Below, in pieces: positions 7,463-16,960 of a stretch of DNA of 33,366 nt. The notes beneath the pieces were generated by a model that saw only the letters and a program-made list of their open reading frames with translations, was not told the DNA's origin and ran no database searches. How positions within the stretch are numbered: the stretch's first letter is position 1; the number at the start of each line of letters is the position of its first letter. The DNA comes from Candidatus Baltobacteraceae bacterium. Its GTDB lineage: Bacteria > Vulcanimicrobiota > Vulcanimicrobiia > Vulcanimicrobiales > Vulcanimicrobiaceae. The stretch is taken from contig DATBTN010000055.1 of the NCBI GenBank assembly GCA_036559195.1, positions 1 through 33,366 of the forward strand. Reading direction: 5' to 3'. The translations under genes and the position numbers were made by a program.

Positions 7463-8356
7463 ATGACCGTGATCGATCGCCTGCTCTCGCCCGACTCCAC
7501 ATTTCAAAAGCGTTTCTTTTTTCTAGCCAAGCGCTTCGTCGCCGGTGAGACCATCGAGTCGGCGATCGACGCGGTTCGCCGCCTCAATGCCCAGGGAATG
7601 AGCGCCACGCTCGATTTTCTCGGTGAAGACGTTCTCGAACGCGACGCCGCGCTGAAGACGCGCGACACCTACCTCGCCATGCTCGATGCCATCGCCGCTG
7701 CGGGCGTGGACACAAACGTCTCGATCAAACTGACCGCGATGGGCTTGCTCGTAGACGAAGACTTCGCGCTCGAAAATCTCGGCACCATCCTGGAACGCGC
7801 GGGACACAACGCCGATCCCTTCGTACGCATCGACATGGAAGGCTCGCCCGTGACCGACGCCACGCTGCGCGTCTTCGAGCGCGCGTTCGCGCTCCACAAA
7901 AACGTCGGCGAAGTTTTGCAGGCGTATCTCAAGCGCACGGCTCGCGATGTTGAGAATGCGATCGCGCTGGGCGCGCGCGTGCGCTTGTGCAAGGGCGCTT
8001 ACAGCGAACCCGCCGCGATCGCATTCCAATCGATGCCCGAGATTCGAGCCGCCTTTCTGGACGAGGCCGAAGCGCTGCTCACGCGCGGGCAGTATCCCGG
8101 GATCGCCACGCACGACCCCGGGCTGATCGACGCCGTAAAGCGCCTGACGAAAGCACGCGGCATCGCGTCGGATCGATTCGAGTTCCAAATGCTCTACGGT
8201 ATTCGGCCCGAAGTGCAGCGCCAGCTCGTACGCGAAGGCTATCGCCTGCGCGTCTACGTTCCGTTCGGTACGCATTGGGCGGGGTATTTTTATCGCCGCA
8301 TCGCCGAACGCAAAGAGAACGCGCTCTTCGTGCTGACCTCGATCTTTTCGAAGTAG
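7463..8356 (+). CDS. Proline dehydrogenase (monofunctional)
   Basis: A 297-residue FAD-dependent TIM-barrel enzyme that oxidises proline to delta1-pyrroline-5-carboxylate. Family motifs are present in order: SIKLTAMGL, FVRIDMEGS, LQAYLKRT, RLCKGAYSEP, IATHDPGLID, FQMLYGIRPE, and the C-terminal FYRRIAER helix with the substrate-carboxylate arginines. The length matches stand-alone PRODH of the Thermus/Deinococcus type; there is no fused P5C dehydrogenase domain and no separate one nearby. ATG 7463 was chosen because family similarity begins there. The frame stays open further upstream only as a shadow of the permease gene. Confidence 0.93.
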   Translation: MTVIDRLLSPDSTFQKRFFFLAKRFVAGETIESAIDAVRRLNAQGMSATLDFLGEDVLERDAALKTRDTYLAMLDAIAAAGVDTNVSIKLTAMGLLVDEDFALENLGTILERAGHNADPFVRIDMEGSPVTDATLRVFERAFALHKNVGEVLQAYLKRTARDVENAIALGARVRLCKGAYSEPAAIAFQSMPEIRAAFLDEAEALLTRGQYPGIATHDPGLIDAVKRLTKARGIASDRFEFQMLYGIRPEVQRQLVREGYRLRVYVPFGTHWAGYFYRRIAERKENALFVLTSIFSK

Positions 8357-8365
8357 CGCGAGCGA

Positions 8366-8815
8366 GTGCGCGCCGTCGTTCAACGCGTCACGCGGGCGTC
8401 GGTCACCGTCGACGGAGCGGTTGCGGGTGCGATCGAACGCGGACTGCTCGTCTTCGTAGGGGTGGGCGTTGACGACGCCGAGCCCGCGGCAAATCAGCTC
8501 GCGCAAAAACTGCTATCGCTGCGCATCTTTCCCGACGGCGCCGGATTGATGAACCGCAGCGTCGGCGAGGCCGGCGGCTCGGTGCTGCTGGTCTCGCAAT
8601 TCACGCTGCTCGGCGATGCGCGCCGGGGACGGCGCCCGTCGTTTATCACTGCCGCGCGTGAGGATCGCGCGAAGCCGCTCTACGAACTCGTGGGGCACCT
8701 CGTCGAGCGCGAGGGAATCGTGGTGAGGTACGGCATTTTCGGCGCCGATATGGCCGTCGAACTCGTCAACGACGGCCCCGTGACGATCCTGCTCGATACC
8801 GCCAAAACGTTCTAG
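8366..8815 (+). CDS. dtd: D-aminoacyl-tRNA deacylase
   Basis: A 149-residue cytoplasmic proofreading enzyme that hydrolyses D-aminoacyl-tRNAs. The two signature motifs are intact: SQFTL at 77-81 and the Gly-cisPro motif GPVT near 137. The N-terminus MRAVVQRV is the standard one and begins at a GTG, 9 bp after the proline dehydrogenase stop. The length is typical for the family. It may be co-transcribed with the upstream genes. Confidence 0.96.
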   Translation: MRAVVQRVTRASVTVDGAVAGAIERGLLVFVGVGVDDAEPAANQLAQKLLSLRIFPDGAGLMNRSVGEAGGSVLLVSQFTLLGDARRGRRPSFITAAREDRAKPLYELVGHLVEREGIVVRYGIFGADMAVELVNDGPVTILLDTAKTF

Positions 8816-8861
8816 CCGTTGGACTTTACGGGCGCGCCGGCGGATAATACGACTCGAGAGT

Positions 8862-10091
8862 ATGAACATTTCGGCGCGCGCCAGATCGCTTCGGGCACCG
8901 GCCGCCTTCGCGGCATGCCTGCTCGCGGGATGCGGCGGGAGCGGGGGATCGGCTCCCACGCTGCCGCTTCCGAGCGCTTCGCCGCCGGTCACCAACGCTA
9001 CGAAGATCGACCAGGTCGTTGAGACGAATTATCCCGGCGGCTGGGGAGTCGAACTAGCCGTCTATAAGAACGGCCGGCCGGTGTACGTAAAGGGCTACGG
9101 GCTGCGCGATCGGGGTCTTCCAGACTCGTTCGGCGGACACGATTTCTGGGGCCTTACGCAACCGGATGTGCTTTTGCATCTGCAGCGCGGCGTCTTCGCC
9201 CCCGACGCGAACACGATCTTCGATCTCGCATCGGTGAGCAAGGAGTTTACGGCGGCGGCGATCTTGTTGCTGCAACAAGATGGGAAACTCTCCGTAAACG
9301 ACCCGCTCTCGAAATACTTTCCGAGCTTTCCCAACGGGCAGCAGATCTCGCTACTCTATCTGCTTCAACACCGCAGCGGCCTCGTCGACTACAACTCGTT
9401 CGGCCAATACCCGGATTTTAGCTCCGCGTACGCGGCCTTCGTGGCGGGCGGCTCGGCCGACTACCGGCCGATTATCGATCTGCTAGGAACGTTTCCGCTG
9501 CGGTTCGCGCCGGGTACGCAATACGACTACAGCAATTCCAACTATCTCTTATTGGGCGCGATCGTGGCGCAGGTCAGCGGAGAGCCGCTCGGAGCGTTCT
9601 TAACGCAGCGCATCTTCGGGCCGCTCGGAATGACGCAAACGCATCAAGGTTTTCCGGCGTCCCCGGTTACGGATTTCGCGTTGGGCTACGCCGACTACGG
9701 CGCCGGGCCGCAGCGCACGTGGCAACCAAATCTGCAATTTCTCGCCGGACCCGGCGGGCTCACCTCGACGGCCGGCGATCTCGAGAAGTGGGATCGGGCG
9801 GTGAACGCACCGGGATTGTTCGCGCAGGCGACGCTCGCGCAGATGTTTACCCCCGGGCCGTTCGCGCAATCGTACGGCGCGTACGCCGACGGATGGTTCG
9901 TAAGCTCGCTGCAAGGCCATCGCTTCATTTGGCACGACGGCGACGTAACCGGTTATCAAACCGTAAACGCAACGTTTCCCGACGACGGAATCGATATCGT
10001 CATCTTGACCGACGACGGCTCGGGGCTCGATCCGTATTATGTGATCGCGCCCCTCTTTCCGATCGTGCTGACGATGGCGCCCGCGAGTTAG
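8862..10091 (+). CDS. Serine hydrolase lipoprotein, beta-lactamase class C/PBP family
   Basis: A 409-residue exported lipoprotein. The signal peptide ends in the lipobox LLAGC with lipidated Cys24, followed by a Gly/Ser/Pro-rich linker to about residue 45. The PF00144-type fold shows the catalytic tetrad SVSK (Ser124, Lys127), YSN at 223-225 and a C-terminal HDG in place of KTG near residue 357. Such proteins include esterases, D-aminopeptidases and carboxypeptidases as well as beta-lactamases, so the substrate is not assignable. Its TAG overlaps the stop codon of the convergent lipoprotein gene. Confidence 0.9.
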   Translation: MNISARARSLRAPAAFAACLLAGCGGSGGSAPTLPLPSASPPVTNATKIDQVVETNYPGGWGVELAVYKNGRPVYVKGYGLRDRGLPDSFGGHDFWGLTQPDVLLHLQRGVFAPDANTIFDLASVSKEFTAAAILLLQQDGKLSVNDPLSKYFPSFPNGQQISLLYLLQHRSGLVDYNSFGQYPDFSSAYAAFVAGGSADYRPIIDLLGTFPLRFAPGTQYDYSNSNYLLLGAIVAQVSGEPLGAFLTQRIFGPLGMTQTHQGFPASPVTDFALGYADYGAGPQRTWQPNLQFLAGPGGLTSTAGDLEKWDRAVNAPGLFAQATLAQMFTPGPFAQSYGAYADGWFVSSLQGHRFIWHDGDVTGYQTVNATFPDDGIDIVILTDDGSGLDPYYVIAPLFPIVLTMAPAS

Positions 10092-10471
10092 TGCCGCAGC
10101 GTATCGCTCGTTCCGTCGAGGTACTCCAAGCGCGTTGCGATGCAGCGCATCGCCGGCCCCAGCGCGTGCGAATCGCCGCCGCCCGCCACCGTAAAGCGCA
10201 GGTTCTGCGTTTGACCGGGATCGAGTTCGCGCGTCACCTTCGCCTCGGCGTTAAAATGCGTGTAGCGAAAATCGCGATAGAAATCCACCCGCGCGACGAT
10301 GGCGGAGATGGGCTTCGAAGCGTCGCTCTTGACGCGCGCGTCGACGGCGAACCCTCCGGGCGTCGCAACGGCCCGGCACCCATCGAGCGTAACGGGCAGA
10401 TGCGGCGGCCCTCCGCAGGCCGCCAGCGCGCCGGCCGCGGCCAGTACGGCCAAGGCGCGAACGGCCCTCAC
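10088..10471 (-). CDS. Small lipoprotein of unknown function
   Basis: A 127-residue protein beginning at a GTG that overlaps the stop of the cyclophilin gene by 4 bp (GTGA), so the two are translationally coupled. The signal peptide ends in lipobox LAAC, followed by Gly-Gly. The mature part looks all-beta, with alternating hydrophobic residues and one later cysteine pair candidate. This hints at a small immunoglobulin-like or FxLYD-like fold, but no family was recognised with confidence. Coupling to an exported PPIase suggests a role in the cell envelope. Confidence 0.75.
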   Translation of the reverse strand: MRAVRALAVLAAAGALAACGGPPHLPVTLDGCRAVATPGGFAVDARVKSDASKPISAIVARVDFYRDFRYTHFNAEAKVTRELDPGQTQNLRFTVAGGGDSHALGPAMRCIATRLEYLDGTSDTLRH

Positions 10472-11946
10472 TGCGGGGAGTCCGCGATGCGTTCGATGCG
10501 CACGATCTTGTCCGATTCGATCAATCGCGCGAGAACGTCGAAGCCGCCGATAACGCGCCCGAAGACCGTGAAGTCGCGATTGAGATGCTCTTGCGGCGAG
10601 AGCGTGATGTAAAATTCCGAGCCGGCCGAATCCCGAATCGCGTGCGCGTCGGGCGGATCGGTATAGTTCAATCCCATCGAGATCACGTAACTGTCCTGTT
10701 CGAGCGGGTTCTCCTCCGCCGGTATCGTGTATTTCACGTCGCTGTTGCCGTCGATGCCGCCGCCGGTCTGCACCACAAAATCCGGCACGATTCGAAACCA
10801 CGGATTCGCATCGTAATACCCGCGTTCGGCGAGGTTCGTAAAATTCTCGACGGTGAGCGGCGCCCACTCCGGATAGAGTTCGACGTACACGTTGCCTTTG
10901 GTCGTAACGATTCGCATCCGCGGGTGCGGGCCGCGCGCCGGGCCGGTAAAGGCCGCGGCGCCGCTCGGATCGAGGCGGGGCTCGCGGCGGATCGCATCGG
11001 CCGTCGGCGCGAGCGGCGCGCCGCTCGCCGCCGGCCGGGGCAGCGCGGGCAGCCGCGCGAAGCGGTCGGGCTCGACGGCCGGCAAATGAACGGTCGCCGG
11101 AATAGACTTGAGATGCTCGCTTACCGGCTCGCCGCGCAACGCCTTGATCGATTCGGCCGCCTGCTCTTGCACGCGCCACGATGGATCGCGCAGCATCGGA
11201 TCGAGCGACGCGATCGCGTCGACGTTCTTTACGCGGCCGAGCGCGCGCACGGCTTCGATGCGCACCACGTCGTTGCGATCGCCGAGTCCTCGCACGATAA
11301 CCGCACGGGGAACGCGTATCGCATAGCCGCGGTAGATCGTCCACATGATGTGCCACCGCACGGAGGCGTCGGGCTCGCGCGGAAACGCTGCCGCCAACGC
11401 ACGCGACGCGGCGTCGGCCGCCGGTCCACTCTTGAACGCTTCCATCGCCGTTGCCGCGCGCGATCGCAGCGTCGGATTGCGCTCCCGTAGAAGCGCCTGC
11501 GCGAGGACCGCGAGAGACGAACGCTCGTTTTGAGTGGAGAATGCGTTCGCGCTCTCGAGTCGATCCGCCGCGTCGTATGCGGCGACGCGTACCGCCTCGC
11601 TGCGATCGACGAGGGCTCGCAGAACGTCGTTTGCCGCGTAGCGCGTCCCGATGAGGCCGAGCGAGTACACGCACATCGCCCGCATCGCGCCGTCACGATC
11701 GTGCACGTGCGCGCGTAGAAGAAGTATACCGGCCGGTCGCTTCGATCGCCCGATCGCGAGCGCCGCCCGAATGGCGACGAGCCGATCGGGGCCGTTGAGG
11801 AACGCTGCCAGCCGGCCGTCGCCCAGCGAGCGGGCCCGCTCGAGCTGGGTAATCTGGACCTCCGGACCGGCCGGCGAAGGCGCAGCGCCTAGGCAAAACA
11901 AGAGGGCGGTCGCAGCTAGGAGCGAGGTAAGCGCGCGGTAGGCCAA
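10468..11946 (-). CDS. Exported HEAT-repeat/cyclophilin-type peptidyl-prolyl isomerase
   Basis: A 492-residue protein with an N-terminal signal peptide (residues 1-25). An array of HEAT-like helical repeats follows to about residue 300, with units containing RAALAIGR, RAMCVYSLG, RVAAYDAAD, RIEAVRALG and RVQEQAAESI. After a Pro/Ala-rich linker comes a C-terminal cyclophilin domain from about residue 344. The cyclophilin has the WFRIVPDFVVQTG core with catalytic Arg and GSEFYIT, and its length is full. It likely folds or remodels envelope proteins, the HEAT part serving as a binding scaffold (inference). The start is TTG with a weak Shine-Dalgarno; a TATACT box at 11982-11987 could be its promoter. 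Confidence 0.85.
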   Translation of the reverse strand: MAYRALTSLLAATALLFCLGAAPSPAGPEVQITQLERARSLGDGRLAAFLNGPDRLVAIRAALAIGRSKRPAGILLLRAHVHDRDGAMRAMCVYSLGLIGTRYAANDVLRALVDRSEAVRVAAYDAADRLESANAFSTQNERSSLAVLAQALLRERNPTLRSRAATAMEAFKSGPAADAASRALAAAFPREPDASVRWHIMWTIYRGYAIRVPRAVIVRGLGDRNDVVRIEAVRALGRVKNVDAIASLDPMLRDPSWRVQEQAAESIKALRGEPVSEHLKSIPATVHLPAVEPDRFARLPALPRPAASGAPLAPTADAIRREPRLDPSGAAAFTGPARGPHPRMRIVTTKGNVYVELYPEWAPLTVENFTNLAERGYYDANPWFRIVPDFVVQTGGGIDGNSDVKYTIPAEENPLEQDSYVISMGLNYTDPPDAHAIRDSAGSEFYITLSPQEHLNRDFTVFGRVIGGFDVLARLIESDKIVRIERIADSPQ

Positions 11947-12048
11947 CGTAACACCAACTTTCTCGGTCGGACTTGCGTTCTAGTATATGGAGCATGAGAT
12001 TGCCGTCCTTCTGGGGCGGCGCAAAGAACCGAGGTTAAGAAAGTCCCT

Positions 12049-12420
12049 ATGAGTACCCCAAGTAACCCGCAACCCAAAAAAGCCGGTGGCGGCATGACCG
12101 TCCGCGAGGCCGGTCAAAAAGGCGGCGAAACCGTCAAGAAAAAATACGGACCCGAGTTCTACGAGATGATCGGGCGTAAAGGCGGCCAAGCCACCAAGGA
12201 AGCGCACGGCCATGCGTTCTACGAAGAGATCGGCAAGAAGGGCGGCAAGAAGGGCGGCGAGGCGACTCGCGACCGGTACGGCCCCAATTTCTACGAACAG
12301 ATCGGACAAAAAGGTGGCCAGAAAGTCAAAGCGCTCATCGAAGAAGGCAAACGGGCAGCTGCGGCAGCAGCCGCTGCGGCGCTGCCGATCGAACCCGAGG
12401 AGCGCAAGCGCGCGAGCTAA
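12049..12420 (+). CDS. KGG-repeat general stress-type protein
   Basis: A 123-residue, strongly hydrophilic protein. Its centre is made of repeated KGG units separated by YGxxFYExIG spacers (about residues 23-103), followed by an Ala-rich helix (residues 104-114) and a charged tail. KGG motifs occur in the stress-induced GsiB/Con-10 family, which are small disordered or hydrophilin-like proteins. Their molecular role is not settled. An N-terminal stretch rich in Pro, Lys and Gly precedes the repeats. It is followed 4 bp later by the likely start of a secreted protein gene. Confidence 0.8.
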   Translation: MSTPSNPQPKKAGGGMTVREAGQKGGETVKKKYGPEFYEMIGRKGGQATKEAHGHAFYEEIGKKGGKKGGEATRDRYGPNFYEQIGQKGGQKVKALIEEGKRAAAAAAAAALPIEPEERKRAS

Positions 12421-12424
12421 TCCT

Positions 12425-13198
12425 TTGCGCGGGGCACTTCTAATCCTGGCGGCCGCCGGACTCTCGCTCGCGATCTTCGGCGGCGCGGGCCCGGCGCTGG
12501 CGATCCAAACGAGCGGGAGTCCTCGGCCTTCATCGGTGGCGGCTCCGACCCCGCAACCGCTACCGGCCAACGCAACCGAACTCCCGCTCGATTCGAGCCT
12601 CTTCTTCGTTTTGGACGGCACGATCGCTTCGAATTCGTCCAAGGCGGGCAGCTTCGTGCGCGCGCATCTGCGCGATCCGATCGTGCTCGACGGCGTGACC
12701 ATCGCCCGTAAGGGCGCGCCGGTGCAGATCGAAGTCGTGCAAGCCGAGGGCGCGCAGATCGGCAACGTCGACGGGTCGGTCGAGATCTATTTCGAGCCCC
12801 TGACGCTCTCCGACGGCAAGACGTTAACCCTCAACACGCCGACCGAGCATATCGACCCGCATATGAGCTCGGGACAGGCCAATACCCGCGGTATCACCGA
12901 CACCGTAGGCGACATCTTCGTGCCGTACCACGCCCTGTATCACATGCTGCGTAAGGGCCAGCAGGTCGTATTGCGCCCCGGCACCGTGCTGCGGGCGCGA
13001 ACCGCCGAGAACCTCGCGCTGCTCGGGGGTTCGGTCGAACTCGCGACTCCGCCGCCGTTCTCGTACTCGAGCGACAAGCCGCAGTCGCACTTCGCTCCCG
13101 TGCCCCTGGCGACGCCGAGAGATAATCCGTTCTCGACGCCGAAGCCGTCCCCCACGGCATCGCCGTCACCCATACCGACGACGACGCCGTCACCGTAA
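12425..13198 (+). CDS. Secreted protein of unknown function with Pro-rich C-terminal tail
   Basis: A protein of about 257 residues if started at TTG 12425, which places a signal peptide (LRGALLILAAAG onward) directly at the N-terminus. The frame is open further upstream, but that part is a shadow of the KGG gene. The mature region (about 45-215) is predicted beta-rich, including a stretch with a weak resemblance to VirB10-like barrels; I do not regard this as an identification. The last ~30 residues are a PSPTASPSP-type low-complexity tail, as in wall- or surface-associated proteins. No good ribosome-binding site sits in front of the TTG, so translation may depend on the upstream gene. Confidence 0.7.
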   Translation: MRGALLILAAAGLSLAIFGGAGPALAIQTSGSPRPSSVAAPTPQPLPANATELPLDSSLFFVLDGTIASNSSKAGSFVRAHLRDPIVLDGVTIARKGAPVQIEVVQAEGAQIGNVDGSVEIYFEPLTLSDGKTLTLNTPTEHIDPHMSSGQANTRGITDTVGDIFVPYHALYHMLRKGQQVVLRPGTVLRARTAENLALLGGSVELATPPPFSYSSDKPQSHFAPVPLATPRDNPFSTPKPSPTASPSPIPTTTPSP

Positions 13199-13223
13199 GC
13201 TAGAGAACGGAGAAGACTTCTTT

Positions 13224-13895
13224 ATGAAACGTGCGCTTTTCGCGCTCGCACTTCTTGCGCTCGGCGCAGGTAGTTTCAATCTAAGCGCCACCGCCGCCGC
13301 CAAGCTCTCCGACAAACCCATCGGCAAAGAAATCGCTTTCGTCACCGGGATCCAGCACGATCTCAACACGCGCTTCTCGACCCCCGCAGACGCCGAGAAG
13401 GCCGGCTACTTTCGCTTCACCAACGAAGACGACACCGGCGCGATCAGCTACGCGAACCTGCATTGGACGAGCGCGGACCCGCAGCATCCGAGCCAACTCT
13501 GGTACGACGTGAAGGGTAATCTGCTCGGCGCGGATTTTTCCGTGCCGCTCACCAAGACGCCGCCGCACCTCTGGGGCGTGAATCCGGCGCGCTGGTCGAA
13601 GTTCGGCCGCCCGCACGTGCACTATATCCTCACCGCCCCGGCCGGCAACGGACAATACGGCCATGCCGTCAGCGGGCGCGCGTTTGTTAAAGCTGGCGGC
13701 AGTCTCGCCGACCCGCAGGCCGCGACCATCGTCAAGTTGGGGAAAGCCAAAAGCGCCTCGACGGTTGCCAAGGTCTTCACGTTTCCCGCCGAGTGGGATC
13801 TCATCGTGTGGGTGAAGGCCAACCCCAGCGGCGCGTTCGCCGATAAGAATCCGCTCGTTCACCCAACCAAAAACGCCGGCATGGGCTCGATGTAA
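13224..13895 (+). CDS. Exported protein of unknown function
   Basis: A 223-residue protein with a clear signal peptide (residues 1-26, cleavage near ATAAA). The mature domain is rich in Trp, His, Gly and Thr, with HVHYIL near residue 132 and conserved-looking aromatic positions, consistent with a beta-sandwich. No cysteines were noted in the mature part and no family was recognised. The start is supported by CGGAGAAGA about 10 nt upstream. It reads in the same direction as the preceding secreted protein, 25 bp away, and may be co-transcribed with it. It converges on rpoD. Confidence 0.75.
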   Translation: MKRALFALALLALGAGSFNLSATAAAKLSDKPIGKEIAFVTGIQHDLNTRFSTPADAEKAGYFRFTNEDDTGAISYANLHWTSADPQHPSQLWYDVKGNLLGADFSVPLTKTPPHLWGVNPARWSKFGRPHVHYILTAPAGNGQYGHAVSGRAFVKAGGSLADPQAATIVKLGKAKSASTVAKVFTFPAEWDLIVWVKANPSGAFADKNPLVHPTKNAGMGSM

Positions 13896-13907
13896 GGGAC
13901 CCCGAGC

Positions 13908-15092
13908 TTACTCGTTGCTCCAGTAGTCTTTGAGCGCTTTCCCGCGTGAGGGGTGGCGCAGCTTGCGCAAGGCCTTGGCTTCGATCTGACGGATGCGCTC
14001 GCGCGTCACCCCAAACTCCTGGCCGACCTCTTCGAGCGTGCGCTGGTGGCCGTCTTCGAGTCCGAAGCGGAGCACGAGCACCTTTCGTTCGCGCTCGGTA
14101 AGATTTTGCAGCACGTCCTGCATCTTTTCTTTGAGCAGCATGACCGACGCGGCTTCGGCCGGCGCGACGGCCTCCTGATCTTCGATGAAATCGCCGAGAT
14201 GCGAATCTTCCTCTTCGCCGATCGGCGTTTCGAGCGAGATGGGCTCTTGGCTGATCTTGATGACTTCGCGGACCTTCTCCGGCGTCAGACCCATCTCGGC
14301 GGCGATCTCTTCGACTGACGGATCGCGGCCCAGCTCTTGCAGGAGCTGGCGCGAAATCTTGATGAGACGATTGATCGTCTCGACCATGTGTACCGGGATC
14401 CGGATCGTGCGGGCTTGGTCTGCAAGCGCTCGCGTGATCGCTTGGCGTATCCACCAGGTCGCGTAGGTTGAGAACTTGTAGCCCTTGCGATAGTCGAATT
14501 TTTCGACCGCCCGGATCAGACCGAGATTGCCTTCTTGAATCAGATCTAAGAAGAGCATGCCGCGGCCCACGTACTTCTTCGCGATCGAAACGACCAGTCG
14601 AAGATTCGCTTCGGTCAATTGACGTTTGGACTCATCGCCCTGCGTGACGATCAGCTGATTGGTCGTCCCGTTATTGAGCAGCTCTTTCTCACCCGCTTCG
14701 ATGCTCATCGCCAGACGTTTTTCGTCTTCCATCGAGAGCAGCGGCACGCGTCCGATTTCCTTGAGGTACATCCGGACGGGATCGTCCAGCGCGAGCCCGG
14801 CCGGAATGACTTCCTCGGGGCGCTCGTCCTCGGTCTCCGGCTTCTCTTCTTCTTGTTCCTCGACGACGTCGATGCTCACGCCGTTAAGCTCGGCCATCAA
14901 GTCTTCAAATATTTCGGCTTCGTTTGCGTCTTCGTGCGTTTCGACATAACGGCCGACCTCGACGTTGATCTCGTCGATCGTTACGGATCCGCGCTTCTTG
15001 CCGCGCTCGACGAGGCGCTTTTTAATTTCTTCAATCGTGAGTACGGGTTGCTCCGCCGTTGCGGCGCCGCCGGCTGCTTTCTTACGTGCCAT
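13908..15092 (-). CDS. rpoD: Primary sigma-70 factor RpoD
   Basis: A 394-residue housekeeping sigma factor. Region 1.1 is present (N-terminal ~80 residues), followed by an acidic Glu-rich linker. Region 1.2 shows [11 protein letters not shown]. Region 2 shows [14 protein letters not shown], the [18 protein letters not shown] core-binding motif and the [10 protein letters not shown] -10-recognition helix. Region 3 has [10 protein letters not shown], and region 4.2 has [18 protein letters not shown] for -35 recognition. There is no long non-conserved insert of the E. coli type. Its ribosome-binding site (AAGGGAGGTGAG) lies inside the end of dnaG, 10 bp upstream, so the two form an operon. Confidence 0.97.
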   Translation of the reverse strand: MARKKAAGGAATAEQPVLTIEEIKKRLVERGKKRGSVTIDEINVEVGRYVETHEDANEAEIFEDLMAELNGVSIDVVEEQEEEKPETEDERPEEVIPAGLALDDPVRMYLKEIGRVPLLSMEDEKRLAMSIEAGEKELLNNGTTNQLIVTQGDESKRQLTEANLRLVVSIAKKYVGRGMLFLDLIQEGNLGLIRAVEKFDYRKGYKFSTYATWWIRQAITRALADQARTIRIPVHMVETINRLIKISRQLLQELGRDPSVEEIAAEMGLTPEKVREVIKISQEPISLETPIGEEEDSHLGDFIEDQEAVAPAEAASVMLLKEKMQDVLQNLTERERKVLVLRFGLEDGHQRTLEEVGQEFGVTRERIRQIEAKALRKLRHPSRGKALKDYWSNE

Positions 15093-15102
15093 TGTTTTGT
15101 TC

Positions 15103-16917
15103 TCACCTCCCTTCGTTTTTTTGGTTGTTCTTTAACTTCGCTACCAGGGTATCGTATTCAGTTCGCAGGTCCGGCCCGATGACTTGCCCGCTCGTAATGA
15201 GTTCGTCAATTTGCCGGGACAGTTCCTGATAACGCCGGTCCGCATCCTCGAGTTGCAGCCGTTCGACTACTCGCTCCAGATGGGCCCGCCGCTGCGCCGG
15301 ATCGGCATACCGCACCGTCGAGCTGCGGTCCCGCTGCCCGAGCGACGAGAGCTCCGACGCGCTCTGTATATCGTCGGCAAAAATCGCAAAAACATCGCCC
15401 GTGTCGGTGAGCCGGTCGCCGTGCTCCACGATGGTTTCGTAGATGCGCCGGTAAATCTCGTTTCGGAACCGAGCCGGCGGAATCCGATCCCCGAAGTCTC
15501 GCACGAGCGAGGGATCCTCGAGGAAGATCGCGAGCACTTCGCGCTCGAATGACGTCGGCTGGATAGTCGTCGCGACGTGGCGACTGCCTTGGGCGCCCGC
15601 CGACCCGAAACGCGGCGCAAAGCTTTGATTGTTCGCGAGGAAACGGCTATTCCGGAGGTCGTTCTCGTTAACCTTCAGCCGTTTTGCGATCCAAACGCGC
15701 CACCGATCCCATTCGGCGACGGGCGTCATCTCGCGGATAACTTGCTCGGCCTTGCGCGCGATTTGCGCGGGCGATTCGAACCCCGTGCGCAAGCGTTCGA
15801 CCTGCGCGTCCAAGCGGAACTCGATCGACGGCTTCGCGCCATCGAGCAATGCTTTGAAGCCGGCGGATCCGTGCACCCGAACGTAGCTGTCCGGGTCTTC
15901 GCCATCGGGCAAGAGGACGATACGTACGCTCGACCCGCTGTGCTCCACGACGCGCGTAGCAACGTCGACCGCCTTCGTTGCGGCGTTTCCGCCGGCCGTA
16001 TCGCCGTCGAAACACAGATAAATGTTTTCCGCGTACTTGCGCAGTTCGCGCGCCTGGTCTTCGGTAAACGAGGTGCCGAGCGCGGCGACCGTATTTTCAA
16101 ATCCCGCCTGATGTAAGGCGATGCAGTCGAGATACCCTTCGACGACGATGAGCGTATGCTCGGCGGCCGCGGCGCGGCGCGCCACGTTTAGACCGAAAAG
16201 ATGCCGGCCCTTCGTATAAACGGGCGTCGTCGACGTGTTGAGGTATTTCGGTTCGCCCTCGCCCAAGATGCGGCCGCCGAAGGCGATGGCTTCGCCCGTC
16301 GTCGCGTAGGTCGGCACGATCAATCGATCGCGATAGAAATCGTAGAAGCCGCGCTGGCCGGCTTTGACCAATCCAGCGCGCGCCGCCAGTTCCAGATCGA
16401 CCTTGTTGCGCTGCAGCTCGTCGGTAAGTGCGTTCCAATCGTTGGGCGCGTAGCCGAGGTGGAAGCGCTCGATCGTCGCCGGCGTGAAACCGCGCTGCTC
16501 GCAATAGGCGCGCGCGCGCTCACCATCCGTACTCCGTAACACGCGCTCGAAGAATGCGGTTGCGATCTGGTTGGCTTCGTAGATGGCTTCGCGCTCGGAG
16601 CGCGCCCGCGACGTGCCGGGATCCTCCGGTTCGACTTCGACCCCGGCGCGCGCCGCGAGGATACGCACCGCTTCGGGGAACGGCACGTTCTCCAGTTTCG
16701 TAACGAACGTAAAGACGTCGCCGCCCACGCCGCATCCGAAACATTTGAAGAAGCCGCGATCGGGATGCACGTGGAACGAGGGCGTTTTTTCCCCATGAAA
16801 CGGGCACAGACCGACGAGATCGTTCCCCCGCTTGCGCAGCGGAACGTACGCGCCGATGAAGCTCGCGATATCGATGCGAGCCAAAATCTCCCGTTTCGTT
16901 CCTTCGTCAATCCGCAT
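15103..16917 (-). CDS. dnaG: DNA primase DnaG
   Basis: A 604-residue replicative primase that makes RNA primers for lagging-strand synthesis. The N-terminal CHC2 zinc domain has Cys38, His41, Cys59 and Cys62. The catalytic core follows, with Toprim motifs EGYLDC and, further on, DGDTAGG. The C-terminal ~150 residues form the DnaB-binding region. ATG 16917 ([10 protein letters not shown]) was chosen because family similarity begins there; an upstream in-frame start would add 38 unrelated residues and run into the divergent gene. No strong Shine-Dalgarno precedes it. rpoD follows 10 bp downstream. Confidence 0.96.
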   Translation of the reverse strand: MRIDEGTKREILARIDIASFIGAYVPLRKRGNDLVGLCPFHGEKTPSFHVHPDRGFFKCFGCGVGGDVFTFVTKLENVPFPEAVRILAARAGVEVEPEDPGTSRARSEREAIYEANQIATAFFERVLRSTDGERARAYCEQRGFTPATIERFHLGYAPNDWNALTDELQRNKVDLELAARAGLVKAGQRGFYDFYRDRLIVPTYATTGEAIAFGGRILGEGEPKYLNTSTTPVYTKGRHLFGLNVARRAAAAEHTLIVVEGYLDCIALHQAGFENTVAALGTSFTEDQARELRKYAENIYLCFDGDTAGGNAATKAVDVATRVVEHSGSSVRIVLLPDGEDPDSYVRVHGSAGFKALLDGAKPSIEFRLDAQVERLRTGFESPAQIARKAEQVIREMTPVAEWDRWRVWIAKRLKVNENDLRNSRFLANNQSFAPRFGSAGAQGSRHVATTIQPTSFEREVLAIFLEDPSLVRDFGDRIPPARFRNEIYRRIYETIVEHGDRLTDTGDVFAIFADDIQSASELSSLGQRDRSSTVRYADPAQRRAHLERVVERLQLEDADRRYQELSRQIDELITSGQVIGPDLRTEYDTLVAKLKNNQKNEGR

Positions 16918-16960
16918 AGAGTCTGAAGATGATTCGAGCCACCCGGCGAATGGGCCCTCG

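Noticed and set aside
8862-10091. Antibiotic-resistance beta-lactamase
   Set aside because: The SVSK, YSN and HDG motifs are shared by many esterases and peptidases of the same fold. The lipoprotein anchor and HDG in place of KTG give no reason to claim beta-lactam hydrolysis.
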